Numbered from the stretch's first letter, positions 18,411 to 26,005 are shown. The stretch is DNA of 64,000 nucleotides from Muricomes sp049840515 (GCA_049840515.1 JASGKW010000011.1:1-64000), one strand, 5' to 3'. Program-made: numbers and translations. The notes: generated by a model not told the origin, from the sequence alone.

Positions 18411-18881
18411 ATGAAATTTGCAGAGGCATTAAAAAACATGAAGACAGGTATTCCAATGAAGTTGCCGTCATGGGGCGGTTATTGGTGTTGGGACGAAGAA
18501 AATCAGACCATTATCATGCATACAAAAGATAGTCAGACGTTGGATATCAGGGAAACACAGCAGGTAGAGTATACACTTGAAAATGTATTGTCCGACGCAT
18601 GGATTCCGGCCAGCGGAGAGAATACTCCGATTCTTGGCGGTGTTGCTACATTTGGATTCGAAGAAGCATTGAAATATCTAAAGAGAGGTATGAAGGTCAT
18701 GAGGTCTGGTTGGAACGGAAAGGAAATGTACATAACATTAATCCCCGCTGGAAATGCATGCTTTCAAGGGTTCCCGATGCAGAATTGTTTTGGACTCAAA
18801 ACGGGCAATGGAGAAATGCAGCCGGGCTGGATTCCCTCTGTAAGAGATTGCTTAGCAGATGACTGGATGTTTTTAGATTAA
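18411..18881 (+). CDS. tandem DUF2829 (Tad2-like) protein, candidate anti-Thoeris
   Basis: A 156-residue protein made of two related halves. Residues about 81-156 are a full DUF2829 unit: GFEEALKYLKRGMKVMRSGW, NGKEMYITLIPAG, then PGWIPS and CLADDW. Residues 1-68 are a diverged copy: KFAEALKNMKTGIPMKLPSW, then LSDAWIPA. DUF2829 proteins include Tad2, which binds Thoeris cyclic-ADPR-type signals and blocks abortive infection. Whether this two-domain form binds ligand is not shown by sequence. It sits in the lysis cassette behind a palindrome and AAAGGAG. Confidence 0.75.
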   Translation: MKFAEALKNMKTGIPMKLPSWGGYWCWDEENQTIIMHTKDSQTLDIRETQQVEYTLENVLSDAWIPASGENTPILGGVATFGFEEALKYLKRGMKVMRSGWNGKEMYITLIPAGNACFQGFPMQNCFGLKTGNGEMQPGWIPSVRDCLADDWMFLD

Positions 18882-18884
18882 GTT

Positions 18885-18902
18885 GTTGTGATGCATCACA
18901 AC
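18885..18902 (+). repeat. 18-bp perfect palindrome GTTGTGATGCATCACAAC
   Basis: Starts 3 bp after the DUF2829 stop and ends just before the GGAAAGGAG site of the amidase. Same design and arms as the palindrome at 18378. Confidence 0.7.
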
Positions 18903-18918
18903 GGAAAGGAGAACGCAC

Positions 18919-19242
18919 ATGAGTATATGCAAAGGCGTGGCTGGCAGAAGGGGAAGGCCCCCAGTAGGCATTTTTATCCATAACGATGCTGGCCGTGAGT
19001 ATATGAATGGCAGCTATTGGTATGAACAGTTGGAAGACGCTGACCAGGCAAGGCTTGAAAGAGGATTTGCTCATGCCTATGTTGGAAATGATGGTGTTTT
19101 TGTAACTGAAGATGATGAAAACTGTGCATACCATTGCGGAAATGAAAATGGAAATGTCAATTTTCTGTCAGTTGAAGCCTGCCAAAGTTATGGAGACTTA
19201 AATACATTTTTAGCGAATGAGGAGAGCTTCTGCAATGGGTAG
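18919..19242 (+). CDS. N-acetylmuramoyl-L-alanine amidase (endolysin), N-terminal part before frameshift
   Basis: Peptidoglycan amidase of the Amidase_2/PGRP type. GRRGRPPVGIFIHNDAGREY carries the first zinc His; AYHCGNENGNVNFLSVEACQ is the middle of the fold. Homologous sequence runs into ANEESF and then jumps to the -1 frame (LQWVAQKCKQYGIT...), so one base, most simply a C after TTC at 19228-19230, appears missing. The break falls on GAGCTT (19224-19229). As written the protein lacks the second half of its active site. Confidence 0.8.
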   Translation: MSICKGVAGRRGRPPVGIFIHNDAGREYMNGSYWYEQLEDADQARLERGFAHAYVGNDGVFVTEDDENCAYHCGNENGNVNFLSVEACQSYGDLNTFLANEESFCNG

Positions 19243-19700
19243 CGCAGAAGTGTAAACAGTACGGTATTACACCATCTGATAGCACTATCATGCTTCACAG
19301 AGAAGTATGGCCAACCGCATGCCCTCACAGGAGTGTAGAAGTTCATGGCGGTGCAGCAGCCACAAAGGCATACTTCATCAAACGGATTAAGGAGCTTATG
19401 GGTGGAGCAGATGCAACGGTAACTATACAAAGTAACAGCAATACCACAATGGAAAGGAAGGTAACAACTATGTATTGTACATATAAAATTACGGATTTAG
19501 ATAAAGATAAGGTTTACTATTTTGATGGGCACAATTCTTACCCGCTGATGCACCCGGATGAACTGAATGTCCTGCGGAAAATTTACAAGGATAACAACGG
19601 ACATGATATGCCGCATTATGACTGGACATCAAAGGCACCGTGGTTCAAAAGATTAAAAGAAGCCTTGGACGAGACAACACCGGCTTTCTTCGTTAGGTAA
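19221..19700 (+). CDS. amidase endolysin, C-terminal part in shifted frame
   Basis: Continues the amidase: LLQWVAQKCKQYGIT, then IMLHREVWPTACPH with the second zinc His and the catalytic-site Cys/His region, and RIKELMGG as the end of the catalytic domain. Residues after the linker (MYCTYKITDLDKDKVYYFDGH...) form a C-terminal domain common in clostridial phage amidases, probably cell-wall binding. There is no proper start in this frame except ATG 19290, so it depends on the frame being restored. Confidence 0.75.
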   Translation, partial: GELLQWVAQKCKQYGITPSDSTIMLHREVWPTACPHRSVEVHGGAAATKAYFIKRIKELMGGADATVTIQSNSNTTMERKVTTMYCTYKITDLDKDKVYYFDGHNSYPLMHPDELNVLRKIYKDNNGHDMPHYDWTSKAPWFKRLKEALDETTPAFFVR

Positions 19701-19709
19701 AAAAGAACA

Positions 19710-19740
19710 GCCCGGGGTCTGGTGAGGACTCCGGGCCTTT
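19710..19740 (+). terminator. intrinsic terminator after endolysin
   Basis: Long GC-rich stem GCCCGGGGTC / GACTCCGGGC (one mismatch), short loop, then CTTTG. Marks the end of the prophage late operon. Confidence 0.7.
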
Positions 19741-19992
19741 GTGGTGGGAAAGGAACTAATATATTAAATGGTGAGGAGATTAGTTCCCTCTATATAAGTA
19801 AACAGTTATAAAAGAAAAAACTTACGCAATTTTGAAAAGGTTTTTGAGTTGGCAATGTCAACCATTTGCCAACCATGCACAAAGCATTGTAAAATGCGTC
19901 AAAGCGCAATATAATACATAATGTAAATAATTGACCATAATACGCTGATTTTCAAAGTATTATATAATATTCATTATGGATATAGAGCATGA
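19741..19992. other. prophage right-end intergenic with inverted repeats
   Basis: No gene seen. Two 8-bp inverted repeats occur: GGAACTAA / TTAGTTCC (19752-19787) and GTTGGCAA / TTGCCAAC (19848-19873). The second, with a 10-bp spacer, has the shape of a recombinase or integrase site and lies between the last phage gene and the target-gene remnant, so it may be part of the prophage attachment region. AT content is high after 19,900. Confidence 0.4.
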
Positions 19993-20166
19993 AATAATTA
20001 TGTAAATGGACACACGGTGCATGTTGAGACGGTTGTATTGCTTTCCCACAAAAAAGCAGACACATATATCAACGTAAATGTGGAGTTTGGTGATGATAAA
20101 GGACAGATTCCTATTGATGAGATAGCTAGAAAAGCAGAGGAATATAGACCAAGTGAAAGGAGGTAA
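19993..20166 (+). pseudogene. target-gene 3'-end remnant 1 (RlmD/RumA-like C-terminal tail)
   Basis: A frame without start reads VHVETVVLLSHKKADTYIN and continues through GQIPIDEIARKAEEYRP to a stop. The HVETVVLLS motif is the C-terminal signature of RlmD/RumA-type 23S rRNA uracil methyltransferases, a known insertion site for large-serine-recombinase ICEs. The frame is truncated at both ends. Its last codons also contain the AAAGGAGG ribosome site for the next gene. It likely marks an old element junction. Confidence 0.6.
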
Positions 20167-20171
20167 GATTG

Positions 20172-20855
20172 ATGGCACTAAGTGATATAGTAAAAAGACA
20201 ATTATATTTTGAATCTGGTGGATACTGTATGAATCCGACTTGTAATAATGAGATATACCCTTATTTTGATGGCAAAATCAGGGTTAATATTAGTGATTTG
20301 GCTTATATTATTGGTCAGAGTGAAAATGGCCCAAGAGGAGATAGCCTACTAACACTTGAAGAACGAGATAGCGCAGATAATATTTTATTATTATGTAAGA
20401 TTTGCCATAAGGGAATTGATGATAATCCAGAGAATTATCCGAATGATTTACTACATGAATGGAAAGATAATCATAAAGAGATTATTAAAAATTGTTTTAA
20501 AGTTCCCCTATACACAAATCGTATTGAAGCAAGAAAAATCATTATTAGGATAATTATACAGAATAAATATATTTTTGATACTTATGGCCCATTTTCAGAA
20601 CAAATGAAAAATCCAATGGCAGATATGAACTATATATGGAATAAGAAATGTGTAGAAATTATAATTCCTAATAACAAGAAAATAATTAGATTATTAGATA
20701 AAAATGTCGACTTATTGAAAGAGGATGAAATCATATTATTAGAACGTTTTAGAGAACATAGCATTGAATTCGAATTTAATAAGATATCGGGTAGTAAGAA
20801 TCCATACGCACCTACATACCCTGAAGATTTTGATAAAATATTAATGGAGGATTAA
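20172..20855 (+). CDS. HNH-endonuclease-like protein with altered first His
   Basis: A 227-residue protein. Residues 17-24 GYCMNPTC and 73-77 CKICH hold zinc cysteines. GPRGDSLLTLEERDSADNILLLC is the classic HNH beta-beta-alpha core with the Asn and final His. The position normally occupied by the first catalytic His (AHI) reads AYI, so nuclease activity is doubtful. The C-terminal 130 residues are AT-rich in codons and unrecognised. Proteins with this HNH form occur as parts of mobile defence systems. Start ATG 20172 follows AAAGGAGG. Confidence 0.7.
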   Translation: MALSDIVKRQLYFESGGYCMNPTCNNEIYPYFDGKIRVNISDLAYIIGQSENGPRGDSLLTLEERDSADNILLLCKICHKGIDDNPENYPNDLLHEWKDNHKEIIKNCFKVPLYTNRIEARKIIIRIIIQNKYIFDTYGPFSEQMKNPMADMNYIWNKKCVEIIIPNNKKIIRLLDKNVDLLKEDEIILLERFREHSIEFEFNKISGSKNPYAPTYPEDFDKILMED

Positions 20856-20858
20856 CAA

Positions 20859-21266
20859 ATGCCAGAATTGGGAAAGTATGAGAAGTTACCTAGGCCTGAA
20901 AGTATTAAGGCGATAATTGGCTATAGTTCAGGAAATGAGTGTGTTAGTGAAGTAAGACAAACAGATAATTGAAGTAAAAAGAAAACAAAAAAAGATTTGA
21001 CTGTTTATTTGACTAATATATATATAGTTAGTGAGACTGATGTTGAGGAGATATTATTATCATTTCCAGAAATTGATTGCATAGTTACAGTAAGTGCATG
21101 GAATTCATATACAGGACAAGCCAAAATATTATCAATTTCTAAAGGTATTGGTCTGTTTAAATTTAAAGAATTTTTAGGAGCGTTGTATTATGATGATAGA
21201 AAATTTATTAATTATGAGCCTCCAAAACGTGATGAAGAAGTTTGGAAAAAAAGAATTATTAGATGA
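20859..21266 (+). pseudogene. unknown gene interrupted by one in-frame TGA
   Basis: ATG 20859, behind ATGGAGG, opens a frame of 37 codons to TGA 20970. The same frame continues for 97 further codons (SKKKTKKDLTVYLTNIYIV... to stop 21266) with good protein-like sequence, so the two parts look like one 135-codon gene with a single nonsense codon. TTG 20997 could restart the second part. Function not recognised. It is in line with the HNH gene 3 bp upstream and overlaps the nucleotidyltransferase downstream. Confidence 0.5.
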
Positions 21267-21510
21267 GATTGATTTTTATTTATTTGGCTCGTCTAGTTTT
21301 ACTAATATTGTAAATGATATTGATATTTTGATTATATTTAATAATGATGCGATTTCTCCAATTACTGTCATTAATTTAAAGAAAGAAATATACCTTGAAA
21401 TTATGAGAAATTTAAAGGTGAGATCAGATTTTTTGACTTTCTCACTAGAAGAGGCGAGGGATTATAAGATAATTAAAAGAATCAAAGGGAAACGAATAAA
21501 TATATCGTAG
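21190..21510 (+). CDS. minimal nucleotidyltransferase (MNT-like)
   Basis: A 106-residue protein with the polymerase-beta nucleotidyltransferase signature FYLFGSSSFTNIVNDIDILI (GS...DxD) and a following SDFLTFSLEE strand with a further acidic position. MNT proteins act as antitoxin-like AMP transferases on HEPN toxins or as solo modifiers; no HEPN partner is seen here. AGGAG lies about 10 bp before ATG 21190; ATG 21232 is an alternative. It overlaps the end of the interrupted gene. Confidence 0.65.
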   Translation: MMIENLLIMSLQNVMKKFGKKELLDEIDFYLFGSSSFTNIVNDIDILIIFNNDAISPITVINLKKEIYLEIMRNLKVRSDFLTFSLEEARDYKIIKRIKGKRINIS

Positions 21511-21583
21511 TGAAAGTTTCGCTGATATAGGGCAGATACCTGTTGATAAGATAGCGAGAAAAGATGAGAAGCTGGGGAAGTAG
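21509..21583 (+). pseudogene. target-gene 3'-end remnant 2
   Basis: A short decayed frame reads IGQIPVDKIARKDEK and stops. It matches remnant 1 (GQIPIDEIARKAEE) at both protein and DNA level. The HNH/MNT segment is thus bracketed by two copies of the same target tail, as expected for stepwise insertion of elements at one site. Confidence 0.5.
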
Positions 21584-21625
21584 ATATAACAAAAAACTAA
21601 CATAATGGAAATGTTTTGATGAAAC

Positions 21626-21784
21626 ATGTATAATAAAGGAAAAGTGGATAAAGGAATACATTTATATTTATTGGAAAATGAGATGTTAGCGGAAGAGCAA
21701 GAAGAACTTTTAAGAATCTTTATAGATAAGTATTATGGATCAGAAAAATATTTTCTTATCAAGATAAGCAGAGAGTCATTTTGA
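21626..21784 (+). CDS. possible 52-residue ORF, unknown
   Basis: MYNKGKVDKGIHLYLLENEM and onward, acidic and helical, in a 300-bp AT-rich gap. There is no good ribosome site, and the surrounding sequence (to 21,887) shows no other gene. It may be a decayed antitoxin-like or cargo fragment. Low certainty. Confidence 0.25.
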   Translation: MYNKGKVDKGIHLYLLENEMLAEEQEELLRIFIDKYYGSEKYFLIKISRESF

Positions 21785-21887
21785 TTCTTCAATGCAAGAA
21801 TTAAAAAAATCAAATAAATATGATTTATAACACCAAGAAAAATGGGGATATAGTAGAACTTTATTGAAAAATGAAGGGGTAATGTGA

Positions 21888-22895
21888 ATGAATAAAAATT
21901 TTTATAATGAAATCAAAGATATTTTAACTACAGCAAGGAATAAGGTTTATCAATCCGCTAATTTTGCAATGGTTGAAGCATATTGGAATATCGGAAAATC
22001 TATTATAGATGAGCAAGATGGAAATGGAAAAGCTGAATATGGAACTGGTTTATTGAAAGAATTGTCAAAGCAAATGACAGAAGATTTTGGTAAGGGATTT
22101 ACTGTTGCAAATCTGAAAAATATGCGGCAGTTTTATTTGACTTTTCCAAAAAGCTACGCATTGCGTAGCGAATTAAGTTGGACACATTATCGACTTTTAA
22201 TGCGTGTAGAAAACGAAAATGCACGTGAATTTTATGTGCAGGAATCCGTGAAGTCTCAATGGAGTACCAGACAGCTTGAACGCCAGATAAATTCCTTTTT
22301 TTACGAAAGATTATTATCTAGTAAAAACAAAGAAAAGGTAGCAGCGGAAATCCAAACGCTAGAGCCGGAAAAAACTCCAGAGGATATTATTCGTGATCCA
22401 TATGTACTGGAGTTTCTTGGTTTGTGCCCGAACGATGATTTTTTTGAGAGCGATTTGGAGCAAGCATTGATTACACATTTGCAAAAATTCTTATTAGAGT
22501 TAGGTAGAGGATTTTCGTTTGTAGCAAGGCAGAAGAGAATTACTTTTGATGGTCGACACTTTAGGATAGACCTAGTATTTTACAACTATATTTTAAAATG
22601 TTTTGTTTTGATTGATTTGAAAATTGGAGATTTGACGCATCAGGATTTGGGTCAAATGCAGATGTATACCCATTATTACGAGAGAGAATTAATGAATGAG
22701 GGTGATAATCCTCCAATTGGAATTGTATTATGTGCAGATAAAAGTGAATCTATTGTAAAATATACATTACCGAAGAATGAAACACAAGTTTTTGCTTCAA
22801 AGTACAAATTGTATTTACCAACTGAAGAAGAATTGTTGAGAGAATTAAAAAAAGAATATCAAGCCTTGGAAGCTGTGGAAATAAAAGAAGAATAA
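21888..22895 (+). CDS. YhcG/DUF1016-family PD-(D/E)XK nuclease
   Basis: A 335-residue full-length member. The N-terminal DUF1016_N domain (1-140) has VEAYWNIGKSIIDEQ, GFTVANLKNMRQFY and LSWTHYRLLMRVEN. The C-terminal nuclease domain has RIDLVFYN...CFVLIDLKIG as the D...(D/E)xK-type active site (about 225-245) and MYTHYYERE. Members are common cargo near restriction systems and on mobile elements. An internal palindrome GCTACGC/GCGTAGC lies at 22153-22169 without breaking the frame. Located between remnant 2 and the ICE left end. Confidence 0.85.
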   Translation: MNKNFYNEIKDILTTARNKVYQSANFAMVEAYWNIGKSIIDEQDGNGKAEYGTGLLKELSKQMTEDFGKGFTVANLKNMRQFYLTFPKSYALRSELSWTHYRLLMRVENENAREFYVQESVKSQWSTRQLERQINSFFYERLLSSKNKEKVAAEIQTLEPEKTPEDIIRDPYVLEFLGLCPNDDFFESDLEQALITHLQKFLLELGRGFSFVARQKRITFDGRHFRIDLVFYNYILKCFVLIDLKIGDLTHQDLGQMQMYTHYYERELMNEGDNPPIGIVLCADKSESIVKYTLPKNETQVFASKYKLYLPTEEELLRELKKEYQALEAVEIKEE

Positions 22896-22982
22896 AAGTA
22901 ATTATGCAGTAGGTTGTTTTGTACACGCTATTAGAAATTTAGAAATGATAGAGCAATTTTCAATAATTTGTGGGGATATGTT

Positions 22983-24650
22983 TTAAATTTGTATAACCGT
23001 TGAGACGTGCGTACTTTTGTCCCACAAAAATTCGTAAACATCTCCACCGTCCTTATACACCGGAAAATTGAATAAAATTGACTTCAGAGGCAGCTCTGAT
23101 TCATCACATGGGAAAATCTCTATTTCTTTGATTAGTGAAGAAATTAGGGATTTTTTCTCTTCATCGCTGATTTTGTCATACACCTTTTCAAAGTTTGCCA
23201 ATAGGGTGTAGATATTCTCTAAGGTAATGGCATCTTGCTCGACAGCCTTGCGGCGCAGTTTTACATCTTCAATTTTTTCTTCCAGTTCAACAATAACATC
23301 GTACAGTCCATCAAGGCGGAGGGTCATATCATGGAGCTTGCGTTCTCTAAAACGAGTATCTTCCGGCAAGCTGTCAATTTCGTTTTCAAGGCGAGTTTTA
23401 TTTAAATCTACTTCTCGAAGTTTGACTTCATAATTCTTTAGCTCCCTATCGAGGGTAGAAGTGTCAATTTGCTTGCCTATCTTTGATTTTATTTCGTCTG
23501 CAAAATCCTCATTTTGAATTAACTCTCTGATTGCTTCAATAACAAGCGGCTCTATATCTGTTTTCTTGAGCATTGCTTTATAGTCACAGCTTTTACCTCT
23601 TGCTGTTCGAGCCTTGCTGCACACATAATAGTAAATCTCTTTATATGTACCGTCCTTGTTCGTCCATGCGTGTTTATTGGTATACATCGGTCCGCCGCAT
23701 TTAGGGCATTTCAAAATGCCGCTTAACAAATGTGCCCTATCCCGACCTATTTTCGATGGGGATTTTACACCTGTTATTTCTCGTTTTTCGTGAGCTTTAT
23801 TCCACAATTCCTCGCTTATAATAGCTTCGTGTTGACCATCTGCAAGGATATATTCCTCTTGGTGTACTTGGCGGTATTCGTTTTTACTGCCTTTGACCTT
23901 TTCTCTTGTTCGTCTGCCAAAAGCAATTTTTCCAGAGTATACAGGGTTGTCAATTATCATTCGTATAAAATGGGTACTCCATTGCGTTAGTGTTCCGTTA
24001 TCCCGTTTTACTTTTTTGATGCCCTGCAAGTTAAGATAGTTGGCAATTTTGTAAAACCCCATGTTGCCATTAACAAATTTATCGAAAATAATGCGTATTG
24101 CATCGGCTTCTTCCTCTTGAACGTAAAGCTGTTTATCGTTTAGGTAATATCCATAGGGAGCAAATCCACCATTCCAACCACCTTGACGAGCCTTTTCCTT
24201 TCGCCCGTTCATGGTCTGCTCAATAATGTTTTCACGCTCTATTTCAGCCACGGCAGACAATACAGAGATAAGAAGCTTGCCGCTTGTCTGCGATGAGTCA
24301 ATTCCTTCTTCAATGCAAATCAAATTCACACCAAAAGATTGAATGTGTTCCAAAGAGTTAAGTATGTCGGCGGCATTTCGTCCAAAGCGAGAGAGCTTAT
24401 ATACTAAAACATACTCAATGTCTAAACCGTTTTCAATATCACTGAGCATTTGTTTGAATGCAGGTCTGCCCTCAATGGACTTGCCGGATTTTCCTGCATC
24501 TTCATAGATATTTACAACTTCCATTTCTTCTCTATCTGCAAACCGTGTTAAACTGTTTTTTTGCCCATCTAAGCTAAATCCATCAACCTGCATTTCTGTA
24601 CTTACACGAGGGTAAAGCACACATTTTTTCCCACTCCTATTCATAGTCAT
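22983..24650 (-). CDS. large serine recombinase, ICE integrase
   Basis: A 555-residue site-specific recombinase. The N-terminal resolvase domain has YPRVSTEMQ (nucleophile Ser), then YKLSRFGRN. A recombinase domain spans about 165-280, followed by a zinc ribbon (KCPKCGG ... VCSKARTARGKSCDY) and a long coiled coil (about 400-480). The C-terminus ...FLWDKSTHVSTVIQI crosses the element's left repeat, so the last four codons and stop are supplied by flanking DNA. It is expected to integrate and excise the 38-kb ICE. Confidence 0.93.
   Translation of the reverse strand: MTMNRSGKKCVLYPRVSTEMQVDGFSLDGQKNSLTRFADREEMEVVNIYEDAGKSGKSIEGRPAFKQMLSDIENGLDIEYVLVYKLSRFGRNAADILNSLEHIQSFGVNLICIEEGIDSSQTSGKLLISVLSAVAEIERENIIEQTMNGRKEKARQGGWNGGFAPYGYYLNDKQLYVQEEEADAIRIIFDKFVNGNMGFYKIANYLNLQGIKKVKRDNGTLTQWSTHFIRMIIDNPVYSGKIAFGRRTREKVKGSKNEYRQVHQEEYILADGQHEAIISEELWNKAHEKREITGVKSPSKIGRDRAHLLSGILKCPKCGGPMYTNKHAWTNKDGTYKEIYYYVCSKARTARGKSCDYKAMLKKTDIEPLVIEAIRELIQNEDFADEIKSKIGKQIDTSTLDRELKNYEVKLREVDLNKTRLENEIDSLPEDTRFRERKLHDMTLRLDGLYDVIVELEEKIEDVKLRRKAVEQDAITLENIYTLLANFEKVYDKISDEEKKSLISSLIKEIEIFPCDESELPLKSILFNFPVYKDGGDVYEFLWDKSTHVSTVIQI
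22996..23006. repeat. ICE left attachment repeat (attL core)
   Basis: ACCGTTGAGAC, identical to 61462-61472 in direct orientation, 38,466 bp apart. It lies inside the recombinase 3' end. On the + strand the bases beyond it read VETCVLLSHKNS and stop, a replacement tail for a target gene; on the minus strand they read STHVSTV of the recombinase. Confidence 0.75.
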
Positions 24651-24695
24651 ACCTCCAATATATTATTGGAAAACATCCATGCACAAGTGCGTTTT

Positions 24696-24857
24696 TCAGT
24701 TCGCACGGTTTATTTCACCTAAAACCTCTGCACCATGTTTTTCAATAATTTGAGAAAGTACATTTATAAAGTCTTGATAGGCTTTTGTTTTCTCAAATGT
24801 TTGATTGGGAGCAGGAGATTTGGGAGCATTGTTAGATGTTTCCTTGATATTTTCCAT
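24696..24857 (-). CDS. small conserved-type protein upstream of recombinase
   Basis: A 53-residue acidic helical protein (MENIKETSNNAPKSPAPNQT, then AYQDFINVLSQIIEKHGAEV). A strong GGAGGTGA site precedes ATG, and it ends 46 bp before the recombinase start on the same strand, so the two are one operon. Similar short ORFs sit before large serine recombinases of clostridial ICEs; a directionality role is possible but unproven. Confidence 0.65.
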   Translation of the reverse strand: MENIKETSNNAPKSPAPNQTFEKTKAYQDFINVLSQIIEKHGAEVLGEINRAN

Positions 24858-24952
24858 TCGCAATCACCTCCAAGTGCATTGCTTACATAAAGTATAAGCA
24901 ATTTTTTTATTTATGAAAAGTTTGTCGTTTTATTAGTATGAATGAAACTAAA

Positions 24953-24989
24953 CGCACCGCAAGTTCACATTAAATAAAAATGCGGTGCG
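24953..24989. terminator. bidirectional-type hairpin upstream of recombinase operon
   Basis: Perfect 9-bp arms CGCACCGCA / TGCGGTGCG with an A/T-rich 19-nt loop. There is no strong T-run, so its role as terminator is uncertain. Confidence 0.4.
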
Positions 24990-25371
24990 ATTATGTTTGC
25001 TTATTTGCCGTATTTGCCACGCACCCCGGCAAGGGGGATATTTTCAGCTGCTGTTAGCACAGCATCATAGCCCCACAATTACCGTAGCTTGTCCTTTCAA
25101 AAGCCACGCATACCGCAGGAACTCCCCCTGTTTCTCTCGTATCGGGGGCGGAACGGATTGAAGTATCATTGTCCCTTATGTGGGTCATTGCGAACGAGTA
25201 TGCTAAACTCGGTCTAACAGTCCATTTTATCGCTCGGGCGGTATTCTATTCACCTCCCCATACCACGGTCTTGGCGATGCCTGTTAAGTCGCTTTGCCTT
25301 TTAGCTCACATAAGTAATGTACTCAAAATATCGTATATTCAGTTGTCAAGGAACATTTTTATGCTGTTTTA
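24990..25371. other. GC-rich, possibly structured intergenic region
   Basis: About 380 bp with no convincing gene, but with higher GC than its surroundings and local hairpins: CCCC GGCAA GGGG (25024-25036) and CCCCC...GGGGG (25134-25148). The only coherent minus-strand frame is a 34-codon ORF (25169-25065, starting MILQSVPPPIREKQGEF), which has no clear ribosome site. It may be a non-coding RNA, a regulatory leader or part of the element's transfer/excision region. Confidence 0.35.
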
Positions 25372-25401
25372 TATATGAGAGGAAATACTTCCTCTCATAT
25401 A
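25372..25401. repeat. perfect 13-bp-arm hairpin downstream of sigma gene
   Basis: TATATGAGAGGAA / TTCCTCTCATATA with loop ATAC, 33 bp past the sigma factor stop. It probably ends or stabilises that transcript, although no T-run follows. Confidence 0.55.
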
Positions 25402-25433
25402 CCTTTAGAAAAAATGCTGTTTAGTTGCCCCTA

Positions 25434-25856
25434 TCAGAAAAAATTTTTTAAGAATTTTTCAATCTGTGCCAAACCACGATTGATTGAGCGAGTAACTTGG
25501 CTCTTATTTACCCCCTCAGCCTTTGCAATGGCGGCCTTGCTCATGTTCATGAAGAAATGAGCATAAATGCGTTTTGCCTGTTTATCGGGCAGGGAGGCAA
25601 TGGCAGCATGGAGCTGTTCGCTTGTCAGCTTGCGTTCGTAAATCTCATCGGGTGAGAGAGAAACAAACAAGGCACTGTGTTCTATACCGTCACCACGGTC
25701 GAGGGAGTAATATGCTTTGTGGTAGCGTATCCTGCTTTGGTAGGCTTGCTCTGTCTTTCGGTATTCTTCAAAAATGTTAAATACCTCATCGGGAACATCA
25801 ATATAAGTATCTATGCCTATGTGGTCATAGTAATCTTTCAGATTTATAGTTTTCAT
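25434..25856 (-). CDS. sigma-70 family factor (ICE regulatory sigma, region 4)
   Basis: A 140-residue protein. The C-terminal half is a sigma region 4 helix-turn-helix: SLPDKQAKRIYAHFFMNMS, AIAKAEGVNKSQVTRSI, ending IEKFLKNFF. The N-terminal half (KDYYDHIGIDTYIDVPDEVF, RYHKAYYSLD) is typical of sigma-like regulators in Tn916/Tn1549-type elements. Start at ATG 25856, whose AAAGGATGG site can be masked by a hairpin; a leader ORF and an attenuator lie upstream. It probably controls transfer genes. Confidence 0.8.
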   Translation of the reverse strand: MKTINLKDYYDHIGIDTYIDVPDEVFNIFEEYRKTEQAYQSRIRYHKAYYSLDRGDGIEHSALFVSLSPDEIYERKLTSEQLHAAIASLPDKQAKRIYAHFFMNMSKAAIAKAEGVNKSQVTRSINRGLAQIEKFLKNFF

Positions 25857-25867
25857 GGTTGTACCAT

Positions 25868-25900
25868 CCTTTCGATTTTGGGTTTGCTGAAATCGAAAGG
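25868..25900 (-). promoter_or_regulatory. hairpin masking the sigma gene ribosome site
   Basis: Arms CCTTTCGATTT and AAATCGAAAGG pair perfectly (11 bp). In the minus-strand transcript the second arm contains the AAAGG part of the Shine-Dalgarno sequence for the sigma gene. This predicts translational control, in the manner of erm and tet leaders. Confidence 0.6.
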
Positions 25901-25934
25901 ACAGCGGTGGAGAACGACAGCGAGGGGTTATATA

Positions 25935-25976
25935 CGAAAAAATGCCCGACTGAAATTCATAAAATTTCAATCGGGC
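25935..25976 (-). terminator. attenuator-type terminator before sigma gene
   Basis: In the minus-strand RNA, stem GCCCGATTGAAATT / AATTTCAGTCGGGC (one G-T pair), then ATTTTTTCG. It lies between the leader ORF stop and the sigma start, so it must be read through for sigma expression. Confidence 0.7.
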
Positions 25977-26005
25977 ATGGGCGTAATTATTTCTTGTTGT
26001 GTAGT

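Noticed and set aside
20169..20171. TTG start one codon before the HNH 20172 ATG
   Set aside because: ATG has better spacing from AAAGGAGG.
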